Under the pieces are notes generated by a model that saw only the letters and a program-made list of their open reading frames with translations, made no database searches and had not been told where the DNA came from. From Cryobacterium breve (GTDB lineage: Bacteria; Actinomycetota; Actinomycetes; Actinomycetales; Microbacteriaceae): 64,000 bases of DNA. Where the stretch lies: NCBI RefSeq assembly GCF_027594785.1, contig NZ_CP075584.1:3348001-3412000 (forward strand). Reading direction: 5' to 3'. A program made the position numbers and the translations under genes. Positions 9,151 to 22,641 of the stretch are shown here, piece by piece; the stretch's first letter is position 1; each line of letters opens with the position of its first letter.

Positions 9151-9153
<3 letters not shown>
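9126..9153 (+). promoter_or_regulatory. Ribonucleic antiterminator (RAT) target of the BglG/LicT protein
   Basis: The 28-nt element begins GGATTGTTAC and ends GGGCAAAACC, matching the family consensus with a variable centre. Its last three bases overlap the left arm of the terminator, so RNA bound by the antiterminator excludes terminator folding. Confidence 0.93.
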
Positions 9154-11134
<1,981 letters not shown>

Positions 11135-11232
11135 TCGGGCGCGGTTTGTACGTCACGGTGGAGGAGCGGCTCGGCCGCTCCTCCACCGGTCATCTGCGTA
11201 ATACGTAGTCAGTAGTGAAAAGGAGTACACGA

Positions 11233-12664
<1,432 letters not shown>

Positions 12665-12673
12665 TAGAAGCAA

Positions 12674-12720
12674 ACGGGTTCGTCCCGTCGGCTGCCTCCT
12701 GGACGCACTGTCCCGGAGGC
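12674..12720 (+). other. Two small hairpins between bglA and the HAD gene
   Basis: ACGGG/CCCGT (12674-12678, 12684-12688) and GCCTCC/GGAGGC (12694-12699, 12715-12720) can pair. There is no T tract, so these may stabilise or process the mRNA and not terminate it. Confidence 0.35.
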
Positions 12721-12740
12721 GGCCTCGTCTGGAGCAGATC

Positions 12741-13598
12741 ATGATTTCCCCCCGCATCGCCTTCGTCGACGTCGACGGCACCCTCATCGACTCCGGGGAG
12801 GCGATCGCACCCTCCTCGATCGAGGCGGTGCGCCTCGCCCGACAGAACGGTCACCTGGTGTACCTGAGCACGGGGCGGGCGTCGGTGGAGATCTACCCGG
12901 CGATCCGGGAGATCGGCTTCGACGGGGCGATCAGCGCCGGCGGCGGATTCGCCGAAGTCGGCGACGACGTCGTGATCTCCCGCACGATGCCCGAAGCAGC
13001 GGTCGCCCGGATGGTCGGGTTCTACGAGGCCGCGGGCTACGACTTCTACCTGCAGTCCTACGACAAGCTCTACCCGAGCGCCGGAGTGCGCGCGCGCTAC
13101 GCGACCTATCTCGAGGATGACAGGGAACGAAAGGGCGATCCCCGGCCAGACCTCGCCTCCGTCACCGGACCCGACGAACACCCGGTCCTGAAGGCCTTCG
13201 CCGACGTGCGGCCGCTGTCGTTCACCGGCATCGCCAAGTCGGTCTTCCTGGCCGGCGACCTCCGGGCGTTCGATCGCGTCTCGACCGCGCTTGGCGACGA
13301 TTTCCACGTCATCACCGGCACCATTCCCCACATGGGTCGCGGCAGCGGCGAGGTGACCCTCGGCGGGGTGAACAAGGGCACCACGATCCTGCAGCTGCTC
13401 GACCTGCTTGGCCTCGACGCGGCATCCGCCATCGGCATCGGCGACAGCAGCAACGACATCGAAATGCTGCAGGTCTGCGGTGTCGGCATCGCGATGGGCA
13501 ATGCCATCGACGAGGTCAAGTCCCACGCCGACGAGGTCACCACGTCGGTGCTCGATGACGGGGTCTGGAACGCCTTCCGCCGTCACGGCCTGATCTGA
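12741..13598 (+). CDS. Cof-type HAD-IIB sugar-phosphate phosphatase
   Basis: A 285-residue HAD hydrolase. Motif I VDVDGTLIDS holds the nucleophile and acid Asp, motif II is YLSTGR, and motif III/IV is GIGDSSNDIEML; the cap between them is of the C2B type. Members dephosphorylate sugar phosphates or flavin precursors with broad specificity. Its place as the last gene of the beta-glucoside operon suggests removal of excess sugar phosphate. GGAG lies 7 bp before the ATG. Confidence 0.88.
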   Translation: MISPRIAFVDVDGTLIDSGEAIAPSSIEAVRLARQNGHLVYLSTGRASVEIYPAIREIGFDGAISAGGGFAEVGDDVVISRTMPEAAVARMVGFYEAAGYDFYLQSYDKLYPSAGVRARYATYLEDDRERKGDPRPDLASVTGPDEHPVLKAFADVRPLSFTGIAKSVFLAGDLRAFDRVSTALGDDFHVITGTIPHMGRGSGEVTLGGVNKGTTILQLLDLLGLDAASAIGIGDSSNDIEMLQVCGVGIAMGNAIDEVKSHADEVTTSVLDDGVWNAFRRHGLI

Positions 13599-13677
13599 GC
13601 GGAGCCGGAGTGTCCGGGCACCTCCACCTCGCGCCGGTGAAGCGAGTTGCCGGAAGGTCCGGGCCGAGATCGTGGTC

Positions 13678-14721
13678 TCACGAATGGTCGTGAAACGACC
13701 ACTCGACGGGGTCGCCCTCGACGAACGCGCGGACGCCTGCCCAGTGTGAGAGGTCAAGCTGAGCGACGGCCAGAGCGGGATCGGTGCCGGCACGGAAGAC
13801 GATCTGCGCGTATGTGCCGGACACGGAATATCCGACGATGTCGTTGCGGCTGTCGAGAGCAGTGGCCAGGGCGAGTGCCCCGGTGAGAGAACTGCCCACG
13901 GACTCGAGCAGGACGGTCCGGGACCCGTTCGATCCGTCGTCTGGGATCCGGTCGGGGGTATATGCGTCGGCCCGAAGTGTGGGGCCGGGGAGGGTGGTCG
14001 TCACCGACGCATCCGCCAGGACGGTGCGCGCGACTCGCACCGAACGTGCGGCGAGCTCCACTGCGGGCAGACCGGACGAGATGACAGTGACATCAAGGTT
14101 GACGTTGCTCGTGTCGAAGATGAGGTCATCACCCTGTTCCCGCCACGAGACCGTGACACGGGATACGCCGTCGAGGGCCAGAACCAGTCGGGCGAGCCTC
14201 AGTCGGGGCTCATTCAGTGCAGCCTCCTGAGAGATGGCGACGTTCAGCCGATCGACGTCGAGCCGGACCATCAGCCGCGAGTCGGAACCGAGCTGGACGG
14301 TGGCGAGGGCCTGGGAAACGTGCCCGGCGAGGTGGCCCACTGCCGTGTCCGTGAGTCCGGGTGCAGCGGTGACGGTCAGGAAGCCGTTGTTTCGAAAGCT
14401 CAGATCTCCCGCGCTCGAGTGTGCGTCGCCCACGGAGGCGACACCGGGGATCGTGCTGAGTTCATCGCTGAGCCTGGCCAGGGACGACGTGGAGTCGGGG
14501 ACGAGTGCTCGCGTGACGGCCGTTCCGCCCGTGGTGAAGGCGATCGGGAGGCCCACGCAGACGACAGCGACCACAGCCAGGACAACCATGCCTGCAGCGG
14601 CGGCGCCCACGCGACGAGTCCACCGTGTGTGGCGTGTCTCGACGGGGACGTCGGTCGCCTGACCTAGCAGGTCGTACATTTTGTCCCGATCAGAGCTGGG
14701 ATCGCGGTCAAACGGCTTCAT
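13678..14721 (-). CDS. Hypothetical single-pass membrane protein (347 aa)
   Basis: Not recognised as a named family. A charged N-terminus of ~40 residues (probably cytoplasmic) is followed by one membrane segment at about 42-63 and a long extracellular part rich in short beta strands with repeated Val/Leu and Asp patterns. No lipobox and no enzyme motif is visible. It converges with the HAD gene (79 bp between stops) and is divergent from the heme-oxygenase-like gene. Confidence 0.7.
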   Translation of the reverse strand: MKPFDRDPSSDRDKMYDLLGQATDVPVETRHTRWTRRVGAAAAGMVVLAVVAVVCVGLPIAFTTGGTAVTRALVPDSTSSLARLSDELSTIPGVASVGDAHSSAGDLSFRNNGFLTVTAAPGLTDTAVGHLAGHVSQALATVQLGSDSRLMVRLDVDRLNVAISQEAALNEPRLRLARLVLALDGVSRVTVSWREQGDDLIFDTSNVNLDVTVISSGLPAVELAARSVRVARTVLADASVTTTLPGPTLRADAYTPDRIPDDGSNGSRTVLLESVGSSLTGALALATALDSRNDIVGYSVSGTYAQIVFRAGTDPALAVAQLDLSHWAGVRAFVEGDPVEWSFHDHS

Positions 14722-14965
14722 GATCCCAACCTAAGACATGGTTACGGCTTTCGATCGACTCCAGCCGTCGCCGGAGGATGGCCGTTCACCACCAACATTC
14801 CCGGCGATCGTGACGATTCGAGGTCGAGTCACGTCTTACTAGTGACTGTTTCCAATCCAGAACCGGCGAACAGTCCACGCCTGCCCCTTGTTTTCGGTGG
14901 AGGGCGTTTGAATCGTCACGTCGGCATACCGTCGCGACTCGATCGCAATACTGGAACGAGGCTCC

Positions 14966-16061
14966 ATGCTCCACTCCACCGTCTCTTGCGCCACCCTGTC
15001 AGGCTCGCGGCCCGGTCAGCGAACGGCTCCTCGCCGCACTCTCCGGGCCCACCGAACGCGGAGGGACCGGCCTCGGCGGGTTCGAGGCGCTGGCGGTCGG
15101 TGCCCTCGGTCGCGTCCCAGACATCCTGGTCGATGAAGACCTGCAGCTGACTCTCTTCCTGCTATACCGCCTGCACTACGACGGAATTGTTCCGGGCGAC
15201 GAGGAGTGGGAATGGCATCCCGATATCCTGGCCGCACGTGTCATCCTCGAGCACGGTTTCGAGGCCGCACTGCGGGCCTCGGCGCCGCAGCCACCACTGC
15301 CTACGGCGACCCGCGACGACGTCGCCCGTGCACTCTTCACCCTGACCGGGCACGAGCACAACCCAGGCCTGGCACTTTTCGTGGCGCGCGCGGCCTCCCG
15401 GCAGCAGGCCCTCGAGCTCCTCGTCCACCGCTCGGTCTACGCGCTCAGGGAAGCGGATCCGTACGCCTGGGGGATCCCGCGCCTGGCCGGTCGGTCCAAG
15501 TCCGCCCTCATTGAAATCCTCACCGATGAATACGGCGACGAGCGGGTCGAGCGGATGCACTCGGTCCTGTTCGCGGCCGCCCTGCTGGCGGCGGGGCTCG
15601 ACGGGGGCTACGACGCATCCGTCGACGCGGTGCCGGCTATCACGCTCGCTTCCTTCAATGCGATCTCGATGTTCGGGCTCAACCGGCGCCTGCGCGGCGC
15701 GCTCGTCGGGCACCTGGCCGCGTTCGAGATGACGTCGACGATTCCCAGCCGCTTGTACTCCGATGGATTCCAGCGGCTCGGTTTTGACGACAGCGTGGCC
15801 CGGTATTTCGATGTGCACGTCGAAGCCGGCTTTGCGCGCGAACGGTCGGCCTGCCGGGACCTGGCCGGTTCACTCGCCGAGGACGACCCTGGTTCGGTCG
15901 GCGACATCATGTTCGGAGCGAGCGTGTTCCTGTCCCTCGATGACCGTCAGTCGGCGCATCTGCTCAGTAGCTGGGCGGACGGGCATTCCTCACTGCGATC
16001 CGACGCCCGGAAGACCACCGAGCTGGACCCGATCACGGTGCGGGAACCCGCAGGTTCCTAA
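14966..16061 (+). CDS. Iron-containing redox enzyme family protein (heme-oxygenase-like fold)
   Basis: Removing one base inserted at 15001-15005 joins the ATG at 14966 to the long frame and gives 364 residues. The protein is all-alpha; recognisable parts are LFLLYRLHYDG, HNPGLALFVARAASRQQALELLVHRSVY, and NRRLRGALVGHLAAFEMTS, which fit the iron-containing redox enzyme group of the heme-oxygenase-like superfamily. Family members carry a metal-binding His/Glu set in the final third; here that region reads YFDVHVEAGFARERSA, so some expected ligands may be changed. Function unknown. The 244 bp upstream hold no gene. Stop overlaps the stop of the converging transporter. Confidence 0.68.
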
Positions 16062-16654
16062 GAGCGGGGAGCACCCACCGGAACCAGGATGCGTCCCCAG
16101 GTCGCGTTCACGACCGTGGCCGCCGAGCCGTACCAGGCGGCGAGCGCCGTCGCCAGGCCGAGCCAGCCGCCCGCCTGGCTGATGCCGCCGAGTCCCGTGA
16201 AAGCACCGATCGCGAGGGCGAGGAACGTCACCGTGAGCAAAGCGAACACGACGAGCGTGACCCGATTCGTCTTCACCGCCGCAATCGTCATATATCCGGT
16301 GAAGATGGCCCAGGCCAGCAGGTAGGCACCCACTCCGCTCGGTCCCGCCTGCTGGGCAACGGCCGGGTTGGTCTCCAGCCACCAGAACGAGAGCCAGAAG
16401 GCTCCGTACGAGGTGAACGCCGTTGCCGCGAAGGTATTGCCCCTCGCGAACTCCCACATTCCGGCCGCGAATTGTGCAAGTCCGCCGTAGAAGAGCGCGA
16501 CAGCCAGCACGGATGCGCCGGCCGCGGGCACCCAGCCGGTGTTCGCCAGGCTCAGCACGAAGGTGGTGAGTGCGAATGCGCCCAGCCCGAGCGCTCCCGG
16601 ATCTGCCGGCTTCGCGGGGACGGGCAGGGATTCGGGCACAGACATGACACTCAT
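16058..16654 (-). CDS. satP: Acetate/succinate transporter, GPR1/FUN34/YaaH family
   Basis: A 198-residue protein with six predicted membrane helices. The family start ALGLGAFALTTFVLSLANTG, the FYGGLAQFAAGMWEFARGNTF segment and the TAFTSYGAFWLSFW segment are characteristic of YaaH/SatP proteins, which move acetate and succinate with protons across the inner membrane. The first 20 residues are a hydrophilic Pro-rich lead. Two ATG codons lie close together; the one at 16654 is taken. Confidence 0.9.
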   Translation of the reverse strand: MSVMSVPESLPVPAKPADPGALGLGAFALTTFVLSLANTGWVPAAGASVLAVALFYGGLAQFAAGMWEFARGNTFAATAFTSYGAFWLSFWWLETNPAVAQQAGPSGVGAYLLAWAIFTGYMTIAAVKTNRVTLVVFALLTVTFLALAIGAFTGLGGISQAGGWLGLATALAAWYGSAATVVNATWGRILVPVGAPRS

Positions 16655-16718
16655 GGGACAACCTGACTTTCACTCGCCAGCGGTGCACCGAACGATGATT
16701 CGACCCTAGCCGACCGAT

Positions 16719-18848
16719 TCACGAGGCCGTGCCGGTCTGGAAGTTCCAGGAGCTGGTCCCGATCACCTGCCGGGTGTCGATCGAGTAGTAGGTCTGGGTG
16801 AATTTCTGAATCACGAATTCCAGGGCTGCACCGTTGTTTGCGTTGCCCTGGCCCACGGCCGCATTCGAGAACACCCCGGTCAGGGTGGTCACGCTCACGG
16901 GGCGATGGTCGCTGGGATTCTGGTCCGTGAGCGTGAGAGTTCGAACCGTGCCGTCGACGATGCTGCCGATCGCCACGTCGCCGGTATCGGCGAGAGTGAG
17001 CTTCATCGAGTCGACGTAGGCATGCCCGCGCGTGGTCACCGATCCCGGGGCGCTGAACCGGAGGCATCCGTCGCCCGAGGCCACCGCGAAACGCTGTTGG
17101 GGAAGCGGGCCGACCACCCCGCTGATCGTGGCGAACCGGTCAAGCGGCATGGTCGAGGCACATTCCCCCAGGACGGTTCCCTCTGGGGAAGCGGCATCAG
17201 TGGAGGCGTCGAGGGCCGAATCGTATTGCGCGCCCACGCCCACCCTGCTGATATGGATTCCCACCCAGCCGACCGCGATCGGTGCATTGGAATCCGTCGC
17301 CAGGCCGGCTGAAAATGCGGTGAGCTCTGAGCTGTCGAAGGTGTACACGAGGGATCCCGCGGAACGATCACAGGGCACGGTCGTGAGGGCCGTGCAGGAG
17401 GCGCCTCCCGTGAGCCCGGGGTCGGTGCCGAGCTGGATCTTCAGCGATGTGAACGGCCTTCCGCTCAGCATCGAACTCTCCAGGAGGGCCGTCGACGTCG
17501 AAGCGCCGAGATCGAGGTAGACCGGCGACCACTCGACCCTGCCCGTCTGGGTACTCCCAGAGCCGGAGGTGACCGTGGCAGACATGGACCTGACGATGCA
17601 CACCGTCGGTGCCTCGAACATCCTGCTGCTTGGGTTGGCGACTGTGCCGAAGCCGACGGTCACGAGCGCCGGGCTCCCAGAAGCCGCGCATTCCGCCGGG
17701 AACCCCAGTGCCACAGCGGCCGCGACCGAGCCGCCCGCCGGGCCGACGGGACCCGCAGCCCCGGTTGCTCCGGTCGCTCCGGTATCGCCTTTCGGCCCCT
17801 GTGCGCCGGTAGCGCCGTCGAGGCCTGGGCTTCCGGTAGGTCCGGTGGCGCCGGTGAGACCGACGGGTCCGGTGGCGCCGGTAAGACCTGTGAGTCCGAT
17901 GGGACCGGTGGCACCGGTCTGGCCTGCGGCGCCCTGACTGCCGGTCGCTCCCGCAATTCCCATCATGCCCTGCTGCCCGGTCGGGCCGGTGAGGCCGATG
18001 ATCCCCTGGACCCCGGCCGTTCCGGCGACCCCCGTCAGTCCCTGGATCCCCGTCGCGCCCATCACACCCTGGGCCCCGGTATCGCCTTTCTGGCCGTCCT
18101 TGCCGTCAAGGCCCGGCGCCCCGGTCGCCCCGGTGAGTCCGAGAGCGCCTTGAGCGCCGGTCTGCCCGGTGGCTCCCGTGGCTCCGGTGGCCCCCGTGGC
18201 TCCGCTGGCTCCGGTGGCTCCGGTGAGACCGGGCTGCCCGGTGAGCCCGGTCGCGCCCGTAAGCCCGACGGGGCCCTGGGCGCCGGTCGGCCCTGTTGCT
18301 CCGACATCGCCGCCAGGGCCCGTGGCACCCGGTGAACCCGTCGTCCCAGCGATTCCGTCGATGCCGTTGGCGCCGTTGGCGCCGGTGGTTCCGGTTGCTC
18401 CCGTCGGCCCGGTCATGCCTGTGGCCCCTATGGCTCCTGTCGCCCCCAGCGATCCGGCGGCACCCTGGATGCCGGTCTTGCCCGCTGTTCCGTTGGCTCC
18501 CGTCGGACCCGTCAATCCGATGATGCCCTGAACGCCCGCTGGCCCGGCGGCCCCCATCGATCCGTTGGCGCCAGCACGCCCGGTAGCACCCGCCGTGCCG
18601 TTCGTACCGTTCGTACCGTTCGTGCCGTTCGTGCCGGCCGTGCCGCTGGCACCGGTCGTTCCCGTGGCACCGGTCGCTGGACCGTCCCCCGTGGATGCGG
18701 GCGCGGGCGGATTCGCCGCAGATGCGACCACACTGGTCGACTGGGCCGAGAGGGTGGCGCTCGCGGCGCCCCAGGCGGCAGCAGCCGACAACGCGATGGT
18801 CAGAGCGGCAGCGGCCGCGATCAAGGTCATGAACCGTGCAGTGGCCAA
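16719..18848 (-). CDS. Collagen-like (Gly-X-Y repeat) exported protein
   Basis: A 709-residue protein with a signal or anchor segment at about 8-28 ending in Ala-rich sequence, a ~25-residue Ala/Ser/Pro linker, then more than 100 nearly uninterrupted Gly-X-Y triplets (about residues 58-370; DNA about 17740-18680). Thr and Pro dominate X and Y, as in bacterial collagen-like proteins that form triple helices without hydroxyproline. The C-terminal ~335 residues form a non-repetitive domain with a few Cys that may trimerise or bind. No LPXTG or lipobox is visible, so anchoring is unclear. Likely a cell-surface filament or adhesin. Confidence 0.88.
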   Translation of the reverse strand: MATARFMTLIAAAAALTIALSAAAAWGAASATLSAQSTSVVASAANPPAPASTGDGPATGATGTTGASGTAGTNGTNGTNGTNGTAGATGRAGANGSMGAAGPAGVQGIIGLTGPTGANGTAGKTGIQGAAGSLGATGAIGATGMTGPTGATGTTGANGANGIDGIAGTTGSPGATGPGGDVGATGPTGAQGPVGLTGATGLTGQPGLTGATGASGATGATGATGATGQTGAQGALGLTGATGAPGLDGKDGQKGDTGAQGVMGATGIQGLTGVAGTAGVQGIIGLTGPTGQQGMMGIAGATGSQGAAGQTGATGPIGLTGLTGATGPVGLTGATGPTGSPGLDGATGAQGPKGDTGATGATGAAGPVGPAGGSVAAAVALGFPAECAASGSPALVTVGFGTVANPSSRMFEAPTVCIVRSMSATVTSGSGSTQTGRVEWSPVYLDLGASTSTALLESSMLSGRPFTSLKIQLGTDPGLTGGASCTALTTVPCDRSAGSLVYTFDSSELTAFSAGLATDSNAPIAVGWVGIHISRVGVGAQYDSALDASTDAASPEGTVLGECASTMPLDRFATISGVVGPLPQQRFAVASGDGCLRFSAPGSVTTRGHAYVDSMKLTLADTGDVAIGSIVDGTVRTLTLTDQNPSDHRPVSVTTLTGVFSNAAVGQGNANNGAALEFVIQKFTQTYYSIDTRQVIGTSSWNFQTGTAS

Positions 18849-19028
18849 GTGATTCTCCTGGAGTACCCCGGATGACCGGAGGATCGACGCGCTGTGGGCA
18901 TCGCCGTGACGAACGGCGAGCTTGCATGCTATCGGATTTCCCTCTTGACCAGTAATAAGACTTCTGTCACGCCACGAGTGCAGTGTCGTATCGCGCCTGC
19001 AACCGGGCCGGTGTCGAGTTCCGACGGC

Positions 19029-20304
19029 TCAGGCGACGGAGGAGCCGCGGCTGCCGGCGGCCCGGGCGATCGACCAGACCACGACAACGCCGGCCAAAGC
19101 CATGGTGGCCAGGCCGAGCCCGGAATAGCCGACGGCGCCGAGCATCAGGCCGGCCAGGGGCGCCGCCGAGGGCGCCGGCCGCATTCATCGACAGGTCGGA
19201 GAAGCCCTGGAGGGCTGCACGGTCGTTCAGGCCGACCGCCTCACCGATGAGGGCTGAGCCGGCGACGACGGATGCCGACCAGCCGAGTCCGAGCAGGATC
19301 AGGCCGATCGTCATGACGGTGCTCGAGTCTCCGGCGAGCCAGAAGAGCGTGAGTGACGAGAGCAGCAGGGCCTGGCCGGCAAGGATGACGGGCATCCGCC
19401 CTGCCCGGTCGGCCAGCCAGCCGAAAACGGGGGAGAGGGCGTACATTCCGGCGACGTGGAGGCTGATCGTGAGGCCCACGACCGTGAGGGTGGCGCCGTG
19501 CTCGCGCAGGTGCACGGGAGCCATCGACATCAGGGCGACCATCGTGGCATGGCTCAGTGCGATCACAGCGACGGCATAACGGGCGGAAGCGGTGGTGCGC
19601 AGGATGACCAGGCCGCCGCGGGGGCGGGGCGCTGCTGCGTCCGTTCCCCGGGCAGCGAGGGCGGTCAGGAGTGGGTCGGGTCGCAGCCCGATCGTGTACA
19701 CGATCGCCGCGCCCACCGTGGCGAGCAGGGAGAACGCGAAGGCACCCGTCATCGGCGGCAGGCCCAGGGCGGCGCCGACGACCTCGCCGGGGCCGAACAG
19801 GTTCGGTCCGAGCACGGCACCGATCGTCGTGGACCAGACCACGATCGACAGATCGCGGGCTCGGAAGGCCTGGCTCGCCAGGTCGGTGGCGGCGAATCGG
19901 GCCTGCAGGTTGGCGGCCGATCCGGCGCCGAGCATCATCAAGGCCAGGAGCAGGAGGGCGAAGACGTTGATGGAGACCGCGGTGATCGCAAGCACGGCGC
20001 CGGCACCGGCAACGAGCGAACCGGTCGCAAGGGAAAGTCGTCGCCCCCTGGCCTGGGCGAGCCGTGCGAGGGGGACGGCGACGAGGGCCGCGCCGAGAGT
20101 GCTCATCGTGGCGGCCATGCCCGACCAGGAGCTCGACCCGGACAGCTGAGCCGACAGAAGGGCACCGAGGGAGAGGGTCGCCCCCATGCCTATTCCCCCG
20201 AGGATCTGTCCCGCGACGAGCACGCCGACGACCTTGCGCTGCAGTGGTCCGTGGGCGGGTCGCCCGGCCAGCGAGGTCTCGGCGGCTGACGATTCGTTGG
20301 ACAC
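19029..20304 (-). CDS. MFS transporter (one extra base near 3' end)
   Basis: One extra C in the run at 19157-19160 shifts the last 40 codons; repaired, the protein ends SSVA at 19029 and has 424 residues with twelve predicted membrane helices. The first loop contains PLARLAQARGRRLSLATGSL, the usual MFS loop 2-3 Arg/Gly motif; a second copy GWLADRAGRMPVILAG follows in the second half. Substrate unknown; drug/metabolite exporters of actinobacteria look like this. Start is a GTG. The 180 bp between it and the collagen-like gene holds nothing clear. Confidence 0.87.
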
Positions 20305-20368
20305 AGGTGCCTTCCGTTGATTACTGATTCAGGTATACCCGCAGGGGTATCGGTGTCAGGCTATCGCT

Positions 20369-20779
20369 TCAGCGGAGCCACTTCGCGCGAACCTGGACAT
20401 CGGCATCCTCGTAGCCGAGACGATCATAGAAGGACAGCACTGCCGCGTTGGCCGAGCGGACCATCAGCTGCAGCTTCACGACGTCCCGTTCCCGGAGCCA
20501 ATCCTCCGCGGCGACCATCAGTCGCCGTCCGAGTCCGTTACCGCGGTGGGTGTCGTCGACGGCGAGGTAGTACACCCAGCCGCGGTGGCCGTCGTGGCCG
20601 ACCATCACGGTTCCGATGAGGATCTTCCCGTCGAACAACCCGAGCACGGTCGATGTCTCCCCGGCCAGCGCGCGCAGCAGGTCGAGCTCGGGCGGGTTCC
20701 AGGGTCGGGTGAGCCCGGCCTGGTCCCAGAGCGCGGATGCGCTTCTGAGGTCCGCCGGAGTCCGGTCGGCTATGTGCAT
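20369..20779 (-). CDS. GNAT family N-acetyltransferase
   Basis: Taking the ATG at 20779 gives 136 residues beginning MHIADRTPADL, a normal GNAT length; longer reading adds an unconserved lead. The acetyl-CoA binding motif A is VDDTHRGNGLGRRLMVAAEDWL, followed by LQLMVRSANAAVLSFYDRLGY typical of the YpeA/RimI-like subgroup. Target unknown (small molecule or protein N-terminus). Confidence 0.87.
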   Translation of the reverse strand: MHIADRTPADLRSASALWDQAGLTRPWNPPELDLLRALAGETSTVLGLFDGKILIGTVMVGHDGHRGWVYYLAVDDTHRGNGLGRRLMVAAEDWLRERDVVKLQLMVRSANAAVLSFYDRLGYEDADVQVRAKWLR

Positions 20780-20900
20780 GACCCGATTCTTCCACCTCCC
20801 GTCGGAGGCTCTTTCGGAGCGCGACGGATAGCGGTTGAATGTCCGCGACAGCCGCTGTGTCACCCAGTCACCCAGTCACCATTCGACGCGGGAGGAACCG

Positions 20901-21131
20901 ATGCTCGAGCATGCGCCGCGCCGAAGCGCCAGGATCGCCGAGGAGATCCGCGGCGAGATGGGGTACCAGAACCGGACCCTGAAGGAGCTGTCGGCGGCGA
21001 CCGGAATCTCGATGGCCATCCTGCGCCGACGGCTCACGGGGGAGAAGTCGTTCTATGTCGAGGAACTCGAGCGGATCTGCCGCTACCTGAACATTTCCGT
21101 GATCGACCTCATCGAGCGCACCGAGCTGTAG
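20901..21131 (+). CDS. Small XRE-type helix-turn-helix regulator
   Basis: A 76-residue protein, essentially only a HTH_3-type DNA-binding domain: LKELSAATGISMAILRRRLTGEKSF forms helices 2-3 and LERICRYLNISVIDLIERTEL closes the fold. GGAGG sits 7 bp before the ATG, which decides this start over earlier in-frame codons. Target genes are unknown; it stands alone between two minus-strand genes. Confidence 0.8.
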   Translation: MLEHAPRRSARIAEEIRGEMGYQNRTLKELSAATGISMAILRRRLTGEKSFYVEELERICRYLNISVIDLIERTEL

Positions 21132-21160
21132 AAGGCCCTGGCCGTCACGTGCGCCGGCGG

Positions 21161-21647
21161 TTACGCGCGCGGTTTGAGCGGGTCGGTGATGTCGGCGACG
21201 GTCGCGCCATATGCGTCGATCAGGGCATCGGCGTCCACGAATGCGGAGTAGCCGTGCTCGCCGGCGCCCATCGCGACCCGGCTGCCCCGGAGGCGTTCGT
21301 CGGCGAAAGACGGGCCAGGCGGTCGTGCTGCCGAGCGGGGTGATCGTGCCGCGCGAGTAGCCGGTCGCGGCCAGGGCCACGTCCTCGTGCGGCAGCGAGA
21401 GCTTGTTCACGCCGACCAGCGCACGCAGCTTCGCCCAGCTGATCTGCCGGTCGCCGGGCACGAGCGCAAAGAGATAGTCGCCGTCGTGCCGCTTGACTAC
21501 GAGCGATTTGACGATGCCGGACGGGTCGATTCCGAGGAGCCGTGCGGCGCTCTCGAGGCTGTCGGCCGCCGGCCGCGGGACGATGTCGATCTCGAGTCCG
21601 CGGGCGCGGGCATCCGCTGTCACCCGTTCACGCCCCGTTTCAGTCAT
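21161..21647 (-). CDS. YbaK/EbsC-type aminoacyl-tRNA deacylase (one extra base)
   Basis: One extra base in an A run at 21306-21308 breaks the frame; repaired it encodes 161 residues. The YbaK motifs are GIVKSLVVK with the catalytic Lys, YLFALVPGDRQISWAKL, and GTITPLGS (the GxxxP loop). These free-standing editing proteins hydrolyse mischarged tRNAs such as Cys- or Ala-tRNA(Pro). Start taken at the ATG at 21647; a TTG 12 bp earlier is possible. Confidence 0.85.
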
Positions 21648-21677
21648 GGGGCGAGTCAATCACACCCGTGCGGCAGG

Positions 21678-22605
21678 TCAGCCCAGGCGGTCGAGGTAGC
21701 GCAGGATGATGCCCTCACGCAGGGCCCAGGGCGAAACCTCGAGTTCGTCGACCTTGAGGGCGGCCATCGCGGCCTGGAGCACGATGCCGCCGGCAACGAT
21801 CTGGAACGTGCGGTTGGCAGTGATGCCGGGCAGGGCCGGGCGGGCGTCCGCGGGAATGCGAGCCAGACGGGGCACCCAGTCGGCGAGCTGGGCGCGGCTG
21901 AGCAGCATCCGCTCTCCCGAACCGAAACCGTCCGAGGTGTACCCGGCGAGCTTCGCGAGAGACCTGATCGTCTTGGAGGAGCCGACGACGTGGTGCGGGG
22001 CCGGCTGTCCCGCGAAGGACGCGACGGCCTCGGCGAGCACGTCGGCCGCGTGCGCGCGCAGGGCCGCAACCTCCTCGGGCAGCGGCGGATCGTGGTGCAG
22101 GAACCCGACGGTCGTGCGCCCGGCGCCGAGCGGGACCGAGAGGGCCACCGTCGGTGTCTCGTTCGCGCCGGCGGCGATCTCGAGCGATCCGCCGCCGATG
22201 TCGAACAACAGGATGTCCCTGGCCGACCAGCCGTACCAGCGTCGCACCGCCAGGAAGGTGAGGCGGGCCTCGTCCTCGCCGGAGAGGACCTGGAGGGCGA
22301 CGCCGGTCTCCCGCTCGATCGTCGCGAGCAGGCTCAGGACCGTTCGTGGCATCGCGCAGGGCGGAGGTCGCGAACGGGAGCAGGTCGTCGACCTGGTGGT
22401 GACTCGCGACATCGGCCGCATGCTGCACCGCGGACAACACGGCCGCGCAGCCCTCCTCGGTGATCGCCCCCTCCGGGGTGAGATACCGCATCAACCGGAG
22501 GACGGCCTTGTCGGAGGCCATCGGCACCGGTTGGGCGCCGGAATGGGCATCGACGACAAGCAGGTGGACGGTATTCGAACCGACGTCAATGACTCCCAGG
22601 CGCAC
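21678..22605 (-). CDS. Ppx/GppA phosphatase family protein (frameshifted reading)
   Basis: An inserted base at 22330-22334 (SAGCTC context) is removed to give 308 residues, the normal size of the short actinobacterial Ppx/GppA enzymes (Ppx1/Ppx2 of mycobacteria). ASKHA-fold phosphate motifs are visible: DVGSNTVHLLV at residues 6-16 and LLFDIGGGSLEIA in the second half. The enzymes hydrolyse polyphosphate and/or pppGpp. Start is GTG at 22605, 6 nt behind a TATCGT -10 box, so the transcript is probably leaderless. Confidence 0.88.
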
Positions 22606-22611
22606 AGTCCG

Positions 22612-22617
22612 ACGATA
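22612..22617 (-). promoter_or_regulatory. -10 box TATCGT of the leaderless Ppx/GppA gene
   Basis: Read on the minus strand the box ends 6 nt before the GTG at 22605. Confidence 0.4.
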
Positions 22618-22641
22618 CCGTGCCGGAGGAGCCGTCGCCGC

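Noticed and set aside
17740..18680. CRISPR-like periodic repeat
   Set aside because: The period is 9 nt and follows Gly-X-Y codons of one open frame; there are no spacers.
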